Shown here: in pieces, positions 51,700 through 61,179 of the stretch
Layout of the letters: each line of letters begins with the position of its first letter
Position numbering within the stretch: the stretch's first letter is position 1
From: Poseidonibacter lekithochrous
GTDB taxonomy: Bacteria; Campylobacterota; Campylobacteria; Campylobacterales; Arcobacteraceae
Length of the DNA: 64,000 nt
Assembly: GCF_018861145.1 (NCBI RefSeq)
Contig: NZ_JAHKQT010000023.1
Coordinates: forward strand, 124,001 to 188,000
Reading direction: 5' to 3'
Position numbers and translations under genes: made by a program
Notes under the pieces: model-generated
What the model was told of the DNA's origin: nothing
Database searches by the model: none
The model's input: only the letters and a program-made list of their open reading frames with translations

Positions 51700-54285
51700 T
51701 TGAAACAACTTTATAGATCATATAATGAGTCTACTGATATTTTCAAAGATTTAGAAAATAGATACTCTAAGTATATTAAACTAGAGTCAATTGGGAAAAC
51801 TTGGGAAAAAAGAGATATTAATCTAATTACTATCTCTAAAGATATAAAAACGGCGCATACTAGACCTGCATTATTTTTTACAGGTACTATACATGCAAGA
51901 GAATGGGTAGGACATGAAGTAGCAATTGAATTTGCTAGATATGTATTAGAAAACTATGAAAATGATCCTATTATTCAATCATACTTAGAAAATACTACTA
52001 TTTATATGGTTCCTTGTGCTAATCCTGATGGATATGAATACTCAAAAAATCACTTTTCTTTTTGGAGAAAAAATAGACGTGTAAATGCAGATGGAACTTA
52101 TGGAGTTGATTTAAATAGAAACTTTCCAATAGGTTATGTGAAATCTTCAGTTCCTTCATCAAATGTATATGGAGGTCCAGAACCATTTTCGGAACCAGAA
52201 ACAAGAGCATTAAGAGATTTCGTTGAAGCTCATGATAATATTTCAATTGCTTTAGATTATCACTCACAAGGAAATGTATTTTTCCCTGCACATGATTTTA
52301 GGCATGAAGATACAATCGATACAACAGATATGAATACTTTATGTGCAAATATGGCAGAAGAAATAAAAAAAATATCAGGTAGAGAATATGGTATTCACCA
52401 AGGAAAGCCACCTACTAAACTTATTTCAGGTTCAGGTAGAGAGTTTTATCATTCAAGAGGAATTATTGCAAGTGTAGTTGAAGTTGGTACAAGAAATATT
52501 TCTGATTATATGGATGATATGGATGAGCACTTAAGGGAGCATATTCCTGCATTATTAGCAGCTGTAAAAGAAGTTCCAAATTATGATAAAAACAATAAGA
52601 TAAAAAGAGTTGATTCTTTTGAAATTACAGAAATTGGCTCAAATCATGCAAATTTAAAATGGGAATATTCAGGTGAAAAAGGTGTATTCTTTGAAATTTA
52701 TAGAAGCTTGAAAAACAAGTCATTTTGTAACAGCTCTAATTTAATTGGTAGCACACAAAATTTAGAATTTAGTGATATTAATTTACAAAGTAATAAAGAT
52801 TATTTCTATAATATTAGAGCAGTTAGCAAAAAAACTAATCAAAAATCACCATTTTATCCTCAAATTGCACTTAGAACTGATACAGAATATGATGAGTTCT
52901 CAAGAACATATTATGCAGCATCTAAAGAGACGGGATATGTAGCTGAAAATATAAATGACAATGCAAAACACTTTGGAATTAACTCTTTATTTGTTGGAGT
53001 TGATGAAAATAAGGGTATTTCATACGCAATTGTTACAATTAATGTAGCTTCTCTTCCAGAAGATGCAATTATTAAATCTGCAAGTGTAAATCTTTATCCT
53101 ATTAATAGAGTTTCTACAACTATTGAAAAATATGGTGAATGGAATGTAGGAATTGTTGATCAAGAAGCAATGGGTGATATTACAGATTTTGATGATGTTG
53201 ATAATATGAAAATATTACAATATATTGGAAGACCTACATCATCAGATAAACTTACACAAGGTATATGGAGAACATGGGAACTTTCTGGAATTGAATGTGA
53301 ATGTTTACAAGAAGTTGCTAAAAATGGAAAAGTTGTTTTAAGAGTAGAAGGCCCTAAAGAGTTAATTATTGGTAGAACAAGACAAATGATGCAATGGGAT
53401 ATTGGATATGGAAGATTTGGTTATGGATTACCTTATAGACCAAGACTTGAACTTACATACACAATAAAACCAACAGTTACTACTTTATATCCAAAATCAT
53501 TATGTACCTTGAGTAAAGATGGAATTAAACCAGATGAATTAATTTCGGGTTATGATGATGAAGGAAGTAAAATTTATTCTTCTTTTGAATTTAATATTTC
53601 ATCGCTACCACCATATAATGAAACTTTTATAACACGAGCTTACTTTGAATTAAATTCAACAAAAATCTATATTAAAGACGATATTAGATTCCATTTAGAA
53701 TTTGTTGATGAAAATATTGATAAAGATTATGAAGGGATTGTAAATAGAGAGATTATTCAAAATATTGGTTATGATGTAAGTGCAAATGAACTTAAAAATA
53801 ATCAAACACAATATTTTGCTTTTGACACTTTTTCAGAAATTACTTTAAATGAAAAGCTTAAAAATAAAAGTGATGTTGCATTTGTTTTAAGACCAACTTC
53901 CTCTAAAAAAGCTAATAGAAGTAAAACTGTATCTTGGGAAACAAAAAATCAATCATTAAGTCCTAAACTTATAATTGAGCATATTCCTAAAAGAAGAGAA
54001 GCATTGCCACAAGTTGAGAATGCACAATTAATTACAGAAAATGGAAAGATTAAAATCACTTGGACAAATCCTAAACATAGGGATTTAAAAGGTGTTAAAG
54101 TTATGAAGAATGCATATAGAGAACCCTACTCTACTCATGATGGTCAAAAACTTTTTGCTGGAATGGATGACTATACTTTTGATGATTTTGGTGCTTTAGA
54201 TATTGATAAGTATTATGCTATTTTTACTTATGATGAAGTTCCAAATTATTCTAAACCTGTAATATTAAAATATACAGCAAAATAG
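51700..54285 (+). CDS. M14 carboxypeptidase with Fn3-like and DNRLRE-like extensions
   Basis: 861 residues from a TTG start with AGGAG upstream. The M14 domain (1-290) is complete: zinc ligands H65 and E68 in GTIHAREW and H188 in LDYHSQG, substrate-binding N139-R140 in DLNRNF, Y250 in EFYHSRG and catalytic E261 in VVEVGTRN. It is followed by an Fn3-like domain (about 300-385), two beta-rich segments resembling DNRLRE repeats (about 390-585 and 586-755) and a last Fn3-like domain (about 760-861). These are usually extracellular, yet no signal peptide is visible. It removes C-terminal residues; the substrate may be the ligase product. Confidence 0.88.
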   Translation: MKQLYRSYNESTDIFKDLENRYSKYIKLESIGKTWEKRDINLITISKDIKTAHTRPALFFTGTIHAREWVGHEVAIEFARYVLENYENDPIIQSYLENTTIYMVPCANPDGYEYSKNHFSFWRKNRRVNADGTYGVDLNRNFPIGYVKSSVPSSNVYGGPEPFSEPETRALRDFVEAHDNISIALDYHSQGNVFFPAHDFRHEDTIDTTDMNTLCANMAEEIKKISGREYGIHQGKPPTKLISGSGREFYHSRGIIASVVEVGTRNISDYMDDMDEHLREHIPALLAAVKEVPNYDKNNKIKRVDSFEITEIGSNHANLKWEYSGEKGVFFEIYRSLKNKSFCNSSNLIGSTQNLEFSDINLQSNKDYFYNIRAVSKKTNQKSPFYPQIALRTDTEYDEFSRTYYAASKETGYVAENINDNAKHFGINSLFVGVDENKGISYAIVTINVASLPEDAIIKSASVNLYPINRVSTTIEKYGEWNVGIVDQEAMGDITDFDDVDNMKILQYIGRPTSSDKLTQGIWRTWELSGIECECLQEVAKNGKVVLRVEGPKELIIGRTRQMMQWDIGYGRFGYGLPYRPRLELTYTIKPTVTTLYPKSLCTLSKDGIKPDELISGYDDEGSKIYSSFEFNISSLPPYNETFITRAYFELNSTKIYIKDDIRFHLEFVDENIDKDYEGIVNREIIQNIGYDVSANELKNNQTQYFAFDTFSEITLNEKLKNKSDVAFVLRPTSSKKANRSKTVSWETKNQSLSPKLIIEHIPKRREALPQVENAQLITENGKIKITWTNPKHRDLKGVKVMKNAYREPYSTHDGQKLFAGMDDYTFDDFGALDIDKYYAIFTYDEVPNYSKPVILKYTAK

Positions 54286-54293
54286 GAAAATTT

Positions 54294-54794
54294 ATGATTT
54301 TAAAATTTAAAGAACATTATCCACAAATTAACCCAAGCGCTTGGATAGCTCCAAGTGCCGATGTTATTGGACAAGTTACTATAGGTGAGAATTCATCTGT
54401 ATGGTTCCAGTGTGTATTAAGATCTGATGTTAATAAAATTATAATTGGAAAAAATACTAATATACAAGATTTATCAATGATTCATACAGATGTGGATTCA
54501 CAGACAATTATTGGAGATAATGTAACAATTGGACATAAAGTTATGCTTCATGGCTGTAAAATTGAAGATAATTGCTTAATTGGTATGAGTGCAACAATTT
54601 TGGACAATGCAGTTATTGGGCAAGGTTCAATCGTAGGAGCTAATTCACTTGTAACTTCGGGAAAAGTATTTCCTCCTAATTCTTTGATTATGGGAAGTCC
54701 TGCAAAGGTTGTAAAACAACTAACGCATGAAGATGAGCAAGGCTTAATTAATCATGCTGCTCATTATGTGGATTATAAAAACGATTATTCTTAA
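54294..54794 (+). CDS. gamma-carbonic-anhydrase-like hexapeptide-repeat protein
   Basis: 166 residues of left-handed beta-helix repeats (VIGQVTIGENSSVWFQCVLRSD, IIGDNVTIGHKVMLHGCKIEDN). The zinc histidines of gamma-class carbonic anhydrases are in place (SMIHTD, then GHKVMLHG). Homologues such as YrdA/CaiE act as carbonic anhydrases or uncharacterised trimers. Nine bases from the M14 stop, with AGGAAA before its ATG, it is likely part of that operon. A strong terminator follows. Confidence 0.9.
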   Translation: MILKFKEHYPQINPSAWIAPSADVIGQVTIGENSSVWFQCVLRSDVNKIIIGKNTNIQDLSMIHTDVDSQTIIGDNVTIGHKVMLHGCKIEDNCLIGMSATILDNAVIGQGSIVGANSLVTSGKVFPPNSLIMGSPAKVVKQLTHEDEQGLINHAAHYVDYKNDYS

Positions 54795-54802
54795 AAAAAG
54801 TT

Positions 54803-54829
54803 TAGCTTAGTAAAATATTTACTAAGCTA
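54803..54829. terminator. bidirectional terminator after the ATP-grasp operon
   Basis: A 12-bp perfect stem, TAGCTTAGTAAA (54803-54814) with TTTACTAAGCTA (54818-54829), loop ATA. An A-run precedes and T-rich sequence follows, between converging genes. It marks the operon end. Confidence 0.8.
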
Positions 54830-54848
54830 TTATTTATTGTTTTATCTA

Positions 54849-55772
54849 TTATTTACACTTACTATATGCTTGAGTTAACTCTTCATATAAAATATCAAAA
54901 CTAACATTTTCCATAGTTTCAATAATTTCTACCATTACAACGTTATCTTCTCTACCATTCCATTCTTTTATATATGAGCCCTCTTTATATCCATTATCTT
55001 GTCTAAATTTATTCAAACAGTTTTTACCGATATAAAGTTTTTGTAACCAAGTAAAAGATAACCCAGAGATTTTACAACATCTAAAAAATTGATCTATAAA
55101 TCTTTCAATTCCAGAAAATGTTGGCATATTACCAGTTTCAATTGCTAGTGAAATATAAGATAATTTTTCTGCTTCTTTTACCATTGCTTTTGCATCCACA
55201 TTTTCAACTGCTTCATAAATACAGTGCGTATTTACTAAAGATACAGCTCTTGGAACATTTGTTTCTTGTAAAATATAAGACATTAAAAAATGCCAAATAT
55301 CAACAAGCTCTACATGAATATTATTCATATCAGGTTGGGCATTGATATTTTTCCAATGTTTCCATGGAGTTGATTCAATTAACTCTGCAACTTCCATATG
55401 AATACATCTAAGCCAATTTATATCTTTACCAAACCTATTAATACCTAGTTCCCAATTCTTTCCATTTGTAGAATCATTTAATTGTTTTTGTAATAAAAAC
55501 ATTTCTTCTAATTTATGAGGGAAAGATGAAGCTTCTTCTAAAAGTGAAGCTAATGGTAAACATTCTTCAATAACACTATCTAAAGCACTATCATTAGGAA
55601 TGTTTTTTTCACCTTTTAATAAATGTACTATTAATGAAACAGTATAAGGAACATCATCTTTTTCTTCCCATTCTAAAACATCTACTGATCTAACACCTAT
55701 ATATTTCATAAAATCTTCAATTGATAAAAACCCCAATGACTTAATACTAGTTTTAAAATCTTTATATAACAA
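54849..55772 (-). CDS. dut: all-alpha dimeric dUTPase with N-terminal extension
   Basis: 307 residues. The all-alpha NTP-pyrophosphatase core (about 85-300) has the Campylobacter-type dUTPase pattern: HMEVAELIESTPWKHWK (metal-binding Glu residues), HVELVDIWHFLMSY (E..D pair) and KLYIGKNCLNKFRQDNGY. It hydrolyses dUTP to dUMP. The first ~75 residues (GFLSIEDFMKYIGV, VLEWEEKDDVPYTVSLIVHLLKG) are an added segment resembling a small helix-turn-helix, not part of the roughly 230-residue Campylobacter enzyme as I know it. The histidine kinase gene lies 9 bp upstream. Confidence 0.85.
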   Translation of the reverse strand: MLYKDFKTSIKSLGFLSIEDFMKYIGVRSVDVLEWEEKDDVPYTVSLIVHLLKGEKNIPNDSALDSVIEECLPLASLLEEASSFPHKLEEMFLLQKQLNDSTNGKNWELGINRFGKDINWLRCIHMEVAELIESTPWKHWKNINAQPDMNNIHVELVDIWHFLMSYILQETNVPRAVSLVNTHCIYEAVENVDAKAMVKEAEKLSYISLAIETGNMPTFSGIERFIDQFFRCCKISGLSFTWLQKLYIGKNCLNKFRQDNGYKEGSYIKEWNGREDNVVMVEIIETMENVSFDILYEELTQAYSKCK

Positions 55773-55781
55773 ACTTATCTC

Positions 55782-57278
55782 CTATTCTACTGGTAATTTA
55801 ATGGTAAACATAGCACCTATATTTGTATTCTCAACACTTATAACACCATGACTATGTTGTTCAATTATTGTTTTACACATATATAAACCTAATCCTGTTC
55901 CATTTTTATTAGTTTTTGTAGAAAAATATGGTTCAAATATTTTTCCTATAACATTATTTGGTATTCCACCTGCATTATCTTCAATCATAATACAAATATA
56001 ACCATCTTCTTTTAAAGTTGAAATATTAATAACTTTTTCTTCAATCTTTTTTTCAGTTAATATATCACATGAATTTTTTATAATATTTATAATTGCTTGA
56101 ACTATTTCATTTACATATACAAAAACTTTTATTTGTGTATCATTTTTAATATTTAATTTAATCGAATTAGCTTTTAATAAATATCCTAAAAAATCTAAAG
56201 ACTTATTTATTATTATTGAAATATCTATAAGTTCTTTATTGCGATTTGGCTTAAAGAAATCTCTAAAATCATCAATAGTTTTTGACATATAATTAAGTTG
56301 TTTTCCAACATCATCAACAACACTATCAAGTAATTTATCCGTAATTTCACCATCAATCATCTTTGTAAGTGGAAGCTTTTGCACTAAAATTGAAACAGCT
56401 TGTAAAGGTTGTCTCCATTGATGAGCAATCATAGAAATCATTTCACCCATTGCTGCATGTTTTGATTGTTCAATTAATAAATTTTGTTGACTTTCTATAA
56501 CTTTTTTTGAAGTTATATTTTGACTAATGGCATCAAAACTTATTATATTCCCCATATTATCAAAGTTTGGATAAATTGTTGTTTCAACCCAATAAAAATC
56601 TCCATTCTTTTTAGTATTTTTTAGCTCACCTACCCAAATCTTTCCAGCACTAATAGTTTTCCATAAATCATCTATAATCTCTTTTGCTGTATCATTATGT
56701 TTTAAAATATTATGTGATTTTCCAACTAGTTCTGAGCTTTTATAACCATTTACTTTACAAAATGCAGATGATACTTTTATAATCTTTCCATTAATATCAG
56801 TTCTTGATAAAATAACTTGTTTATCAACTATATCAGCTGATTTATTTAATGCTTCTTCTATAGCTTTTGCTTTTTTATTATAAATTTTTAATGAGTTTGT
56901 AAAAACCTTTTCAAAAAGTATATTTAATTCATTTGTAATTTCAAGATTGTTTAAATTTAATTCAATTAAAAATTCAAGTAGTGCATTTTTAAGACCTGAA
57001 CAAAGAATAAAAAGTTCTTCAGGTTTTACATCTTGTTTATTTAAATAGCTAAGAAAATCATTTGTTGATGAACATTTCCCAATTATCATAGTTTCACTAA
57101 TTATATTGATATAATAATCTAATAAACCAAAAGCATATCTTTTTATAAATAATTCTTTATCAATTTTTCTAGTATTTAAAATAAGTATTATATTTTCTTT
57201 ATTAATCCAGTATCTAATAATAGCAAATTTATTTTTCTTAAAATTATCAATTTGTTCTTTTAATTGAAATTGCTTCAT
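55782..57278 (-). CDS. PAS-domain histidine kinase with helical N-terminal sensor
   Basis: 498 residues, no membrane helix. An all-helical N-terminal region (about 1-150) of unknown type that could be a globin-like or four-helix sensor; an Aer-like PAS (about 155-265: FCKVNGYKSSELVGKSHNILKH, YWVETTIYP); DHp with MIAHQWRQPLQAVS (His about 285); ATPase with AIINIIKNSCDIL, DNAGGIP and GTGLGLYMCK. No response regulator is adjacent. It is 6 bp downstream of the small Cys-rich gene. Confidence 0.9.
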   Translation of the reverse strand: MKQFQLKEQIDNFKKNKFAIIRYWINKENIILILNTRKIDKELFIKRYAFGLLDYYINIISETMIIGKCSSTNDFLSYLNKQDVKPEELFILCSGLKNALLEFLIELNLNNLEITNELNILFEKVFTNSLKIYNKKAKAIEEALNKSADIVDKQVILSRTDINGKIIKVSSAFCKVNGYKSSELVGKSHNILKHNDTAKEIIDDLWKTISAGKIWVGELKNTKKNGDFYWVETTIYPNFDNMGNIISFDAISQNITSKKVIESQQNLLIEQSKHAAMGEMISMIAHQWRQPLQAVSILVQKLPLTKMIDGEITDKLLDSVVDDVGKQLNYMSKTIDDFRDFFKPNRNKELIDISIIINKSLDFLGYLLKANSIKLNIKNDTQIKVFVYVNEIVQAIINIIKNSCDILTEKKIEEKVINISTLKEDGYICIMIEDNAGGIPNNVIGKIFEPYFSTKTNKNGTGLGLYMCKTIIEQHSHGVISVENTNIGAMFTIKLPVE

Positions 57279-57284
57279 TATCTA

Positions 57285-57458
57285 TTATCTTTGTTTTTCT
57301 TGGTAGAAATTACAATCCATTTTACTTGAATTTTTTACAACAATTGAGGGTAATTGTTGTGATTTAAATCCGTATGCATTACAACCATGAGGTTTGTTTT
57401 GTTCCCATGTTACATAATAATAAACACATCTTTGGCAGACTATTCTTTTTGTACTCAT
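57285..57458 (-). CDS. small Cys-rich protein next to recR (57 aa)
   Basis: Start taken at ATG 57458 (MSTKRIVCQRC), directly after the recR stop; an upstream in-frame start would lie inside recR. Four Cys: CQRC near the start, GCNAYG and DCNFY near the end, likely a metal site. This pattern is seen in short conserved proteins of the group, often loosely labelled as linked to uracil-DNA glycosylase. Probably cotranscribed with recR; role unknown. Confidence 0.75.
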   Translation of the reverse strand: MSTKRIVCQRCVYYYVTWEQNKPHGCNAYGFKSQQLPSIVVKNSSKMDCNFYQEKQR

Positions 57459-57459
57459 A

Positions 57460-58032
57460 TTAAATTTCAACTTTACTTTGTATTGCTTTAGATAAAGACA
57501 AGATATCAACATTTTCTAAGCTAACACCAGTAGGAACACCTTGAGCAATTTTTGTAAATTTTATATCTTTATTTTTTAATTTGTCTTCAATATAAAGTAT
57601 AAAAGCATCATTAGCAATTGATGGAGTGATTGCAAATAGAATTGTTTCTACATCATTATCATCAACAAAATTTATTAAACTATCAAGGGAGTGTTGTTCT
57701 AACTCTTCAATAACAAAATATTTACCATCAAATTGTTTAGAATCTTCAATTATAAATATATCTTTTGCACTTTGAACAATGCACATTTTTGTATTATCTC
57801 TTGAGTCATCTAAACACACTTCGCATATTTCATGCTCACTCATAGAACCACATTTAACACATTTAGTAATATTTTTTAAAGCATTTTCAATACTATGTGC
57901 AATCTTTATTCCACAATAATTATCATTCATAACAACATGGTAAGCTAACCTTAGTGCAGATTTCTTTCCTATTGTTGGTAATGATTCAAATGCTTCAACT
58001 AGTTCGTAAAATTTTTCTAGGCCTTTTTTCAT
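57460..58032 (-). CDS. recR: recombination protein RecR
   Basis: 190 residues. N-terminal helix-hairpin-helix (FESLPTIGKKSALRLAYHV), a four-Cys zinc finger (CVKCGSMSEHEICEVC), and a Toprim domain (MCIVQSAKDIFIIEDSKQFDGKYFVI, then IAQGVPTGVSLENVD). It loads RecA with RecFO at gaps. Head of the run with the small Cys-rich protein, the kinase and dut. Confidence 0.95.
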   Translation of the reverse strand: MKKGLEKFYELVEAFESLPTIGKKSALRLAYHVVMNDNYCGIKIAHSIENALKNITKCVKCGSMSEHEICEVCLDDSRDNTKMCIVQSAKDIFIIEDSKQFDGKYFVIEELEQHSLDSLINFVDDNDVETILFAITPSIANDAFILYIEDKLKNKDIKFTKIAQGVPTGVSLENVDILSLSKAIQSKVEI

Positions 58033-58114
58033 ATCGCGATTATATCAAATATTTATTTTTTTTTAGATAAAATCGCGGCTTAGATCAAATATAAATATTA
58101 TATAGGAGTTTACA

Positions 58115-59236
58115 TTGACTGAAATTGATTACTATGAACTATTAGAAGTAAGTAGAGATGCTGATAAAAGTGTTATAAAAAAAGCATATAGAAAAATGGC
58201 AATGAAGTATCATCCAGATAAAAATCCAGGTGATAGTGAAGCTGAAGAATCATTTAAAGCGGTAAATGAAGCATATCAAGTATTAAGCGATCAAGAAAAA
58301 AGAGCGATTTATGATAGACATGGAAAAGCTGGTCTAGAAGGACATGGACAACAAAGAGGTGGTTTCTCAGGTGGATTTGATGATTTAGGTTCAGTTTTTG
58401 AAGAAATGTTTGGATCATCTTTTGGTGGCGGAGGCTCTAGAAGACAGAGAAAATCGTATAACTATAATTTAGATGTTGCTGTTGAAGTAAGATTAGAATT
58501 TAATGAAGCAATCTTTGGATGTAAAAAAGATATAAAATATCATTATAAAACAGCTTGTAAATCTTGTAAAGGAACAGGTGCTAAAGATGGTAAATTATCT
58601 ACTTGTTCAACATGTGCAGGACAAGGTCAAGTTCATGCAAGACAAGGTTTTATGACTTTTGCACAAACTTGTCCAACATGTCAAGGTTCAGGACAAGCAG
58701 CTAGTGCATCTTGTAAAAAATGTAATGGTACAGGATATGATGAAGTTAAAGATAATTTTAAAGTTGATATTCCTGAAGGTGTAAATGATGGAATGAGAAT
58801 TAGAGTTTCTAATAAAGGGAATATTGCTCCTGATGGAACAAGAGGAGATTTATACCTTGAAGTTTCAGTTAAAGAAGATTCTCACTTTGTTAGACATGAT
58901 GATGATATATATTATGAAGCACCAATTTTCTTTACACAAGTTGCTCTTGGTGGAAAGATTACAATACCTGGATTAAGAGGTGAATTAGAACTTGAGATTC
59001 CAGCGGGTGCTAAAGATAAACAACAGTTTACATTTAAAAATGAAGGTGTAAAATCTGTTCAAGGTTATGGTAAGGGTAATTTAGTAGTACAAATTAAAAT
59101 TGAATATCCTAAAAAATTAGATAATGAACAAAAAGAACTTTTAGAAAAATTACAAGAAAGCTTTGGTGTTGAGAGTAAACCTCATGAAACAAGTTTTGAA
59201 GGTATGTTTGAAAAAGCAAAGAAATGGTTTTCATAA
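58115..59236 (+). CDS. dnaJ: chaperone protein DnaJ
   Basis: 373 residues from a TTG start (58115) with AGGAG upstream. J-domain (4-70) with HPDKNPG, a Gly/Phe-rich linker ([19 protein letters not shown]), four CxxCxGxG-type zinc repeats ([32 protein letters not shown]) and the C-terminal substrate-binding domain. It is the cochaperone of DnaK. Confidence 0.97.
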   Translation: MTEIDYYELLEVSRDADKSVIKKAYRKMAMKYHPDKNPGDSEAEESFKAVNEAYQVLSDQEKRAIYDRHGKAGLEGHGQQRGGFSGGFDDLGSVFEEMFGSSFGGGGSRRQRKSYNYNLDVAVEVRLEFNEAIFGCKKDIKYHYKTACKSCKGTGAKDGKLSTCSTCAGQGQVHARQGFMTFAQTCPTCQGSGQAASASCKKCNGTGYDEVKDNFKVDIPEGVNDGMRIRVSNKGNIAPDGTRGDLYLEVSVKEDSHFVRHDDDIYYEAPIFFTQVALGGKITIPGLRGELELEIPAGAKDKQQFTFKNEGVKSVQGYGKGNLVVQIKIEYPKKLDNEQKELLEKLQESFGVESKPHETSFEGMFEKAKKWFS

Positions 59237-59271
59237 ATAATTAAAATTTAAAAATAATCTTAAGGAAAAAT

Positions 59272-60489
59272 ATGAAATCTAATTATTTAGAAAGTACGCC
59301 CAATAAAGATGGTTATTTCGGTAGATTTGGTGGTTCTTTTATCCCACCAATGCTTGAAAAACCATTTGCTGATATAGAAAAAGCATATGAACAACTTAAA
59401 AAATCTCCTGAATTTATTGATGAGCTTAAATATGTTAGAAAGCATTATCAAGGAAGACCAACGCCAATTTCTTTTGCTAAAAATTTAACAAAATATTGTG
59501 GTGGTGCAAAAATATATTTAAAAAGAGAGGATTTAAATCATACAGGTGCACATAAATTAAACCACTGTATGGCTGAAGTAATATTAGCAAAACATCTAGG
59601 GAAAACTAAAGTAATCGCAGAAACAGGAGCAGGACAACACGGAGTTGCACTTGCTACTGCTGCTGCTTATTTTGGATTAGAGTGTGAAATTCATATGGGT
59701 GAAGTTGATATTGCTAAAGAACATCCTAATGTTATTAGAATGAAAATTCTTGGTGCAAAAATTATACCTGCTACTCATGGTTTAAAAACATTGAAAGAAG
59801 CTGTTGATTCTGCATTTGAATCATATGTATCTCAAACTGAAGATGCAATATATTGTATTGGTTCAGTTGTAGGTCCTCATCCATTTCCAATGATGGTAAG
59901 AGATTTTCAAAGTATTATAGGTTTTGAAGCAAAAGAACAATTTAAAGAATTAGAAGATTCAAATCCTAATCATGTTGTTGCATGTGTTGGTGGCGGATCA
60001 AATGCAATGGGTATATTTGCAGGTTTTATTGACGATGTTGATGTAAATCTAATAGGTGTTGAACCTATGGGAATTGGTGAAAATCTAGGTGAGCATGCTG
60101 CTTCTTTAACTTATGGTGAAGAAGGTATCATGCATGGATTTAACTCTATTATGTTAAAAGATGAAAATGGTGAACCTGCACCCGTTTATTCAATTGGTTC
60201 AGGAATTGATTACCCATCTGTTGGACCTGAACATGCTCATTTAAAGGATATAGGTAGAACAAAAGTTGGTTTATGTGATGACAATGAAGCAGTAGATGCT
60301 TTTTATAAGCTTTCTCAATTAGAAGGTATTATTCCAGCTTTAGAATCAGCACATGCTATAGGCTTTGCTATGAAATTAGCTAAAACTTTAGCTGCTGATA
60401 AAACTATCTTAGTTAACTTATCAGGACGTGGAGATAAAGACATTGACTTTGTAGTTGAAAAGTACCCTATTCCAAATGCGAAGTTTTAA
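59272..60489 (+). CDS. trpB: tryptophan synthase beta subunit
   Basis: 405 residues, type 1 TrpB. The PLP Lys lies in [15 protein letters not shown], then [27 protein letters not shown] and the C-terminal NLSGRGDKD. It condenses indole and serine. No trpA is visible beside it; it follows dnaJ by 35 bp with AAGGAAA upstream. Confidence 0.97.
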   Translation: MKSNYLESTPNKDGYFGRFGGSFIPPMLEKPFADIEKAYEQLKKSPEFIDELKYVRKHYQGRPTPISFAKNLTKYCGGAKIYLKREDLNHTGAHKLNHCMAEVILAKHLGKTKVIAETGAGQHGVALATAAAYFGLECEIHMGEVDIAKEHPNVIRMKILGAKIIPATHGLKTLKEAVDSAFESYVSQTEDAIYCIGSVVGPHPFPMMVRDFQSIIGFEAKEQFKELEDSNPNHVVACVGGGSNAMGIFAGFIDDVDVNLIGVEPMGIGENLGEHAASLTYGEEGIMHGFNSIMLKDENGEPAPVYSIGSGIDYPSVGPEHAHLKDIGRTKVGLCDDNEAVDAFYKLSQLEGIIPALESAHAIGFAMKLAKTLAADKTILVNLSGRGDKDIDFVVEKYPIPNAKF

Positions 60490-60498
60490 ATCTTAAAT

Positions 60499-61179
60499 CT
60501 AAAATTGTTTTATTAGATTTTTATTAATATTTGTAAGCTCTTCATATTTGAATTTTAACTGTTCATATTGAAGAGCATAATCATTATATAAAAAAGAGTA
60601 ATCGTCATCTTCTTTATCTTTATATCTTCCATATTCATCTTTTGTAGTAGTTGATAAAGCATCCACAAAACTAAATGAATTTACAGAAGTTAATATTTCA
60701 TCTAATCTATCTTGAGATATTACATCTGTAGTTTTTTTATTATCATTATTTATTTTATTTGAAATTGTACTATGAAGTAAATCTGCTAAAGAGTTTGTAG
60801 AAGATGTATTTAAAAAACTATTTTTATCTTCATATCTATCATAAAGATATGAGTATCCCAAATCAAAAGGTTCTCCTAAGACAGTATTAAATAAAGCTTG
60901 TCCTAAGGTATCATCTTGAGTAAAGAGCGTTGCAAGTCTAAGATTTTTAGCCATTTGCTTTGACTCTTCATCCTTAAAGATAGTATTAATTTCTTCTAAA
61001 GTAATTCCTTTTATATTTTCATATGTTAAAGAATCATTTCTTTGAATATCTTTATTCTGAGCATCTGTTGTCTGTGAAGTTGAAATTAAAGAGTTTAAAA
61101 AATCATTTGATTTACTTATTTTTTCTGATTCTTTTATTTCATTTTTCAATAAAATTTCATTTATATTTGATGTAATCAT
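60499..61179 (-). CDS. hypothetical protein downstream of DUF455 gene (226 aa)
   Basis: ATG 61179 chosen because it overlaps the upstream stop as ATGA; a TTG two codons earlier is possible. A soluble, Asn/Ser/Asp-rich protein with no membrane segment or Cys. A more ordered centre (about 60-105: ITLEEINTIFKDEE, LRLATLFTQDDTLGQALF) and a helical, possibly coiled-coil end (YALQYEQLKFKYEELTNINKNL). Family not recognised; coupling to the DUF455 gene is the only clue. Confidence 0.7.
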   Translation of the reverse strand: MITSNINEILLKNEIKESEKISKSNDFLNSLISTSQTTDAQNKDIQRNDSLTYENIKGITLEEINTIFKDEESKQMAKNLRLATLFTQDDTLGQALFNTVLGEPFDLGYSYLYDRYEDKNSFLNTSSTNSLADLLHSTISNKINNDNKKTTDVISQDRLDEILTSVNSFSFVDALSTTTKDEYGRYKDKEDDDYSFLYNDYALQYEQLKFKYEELTNINKNLIKQF

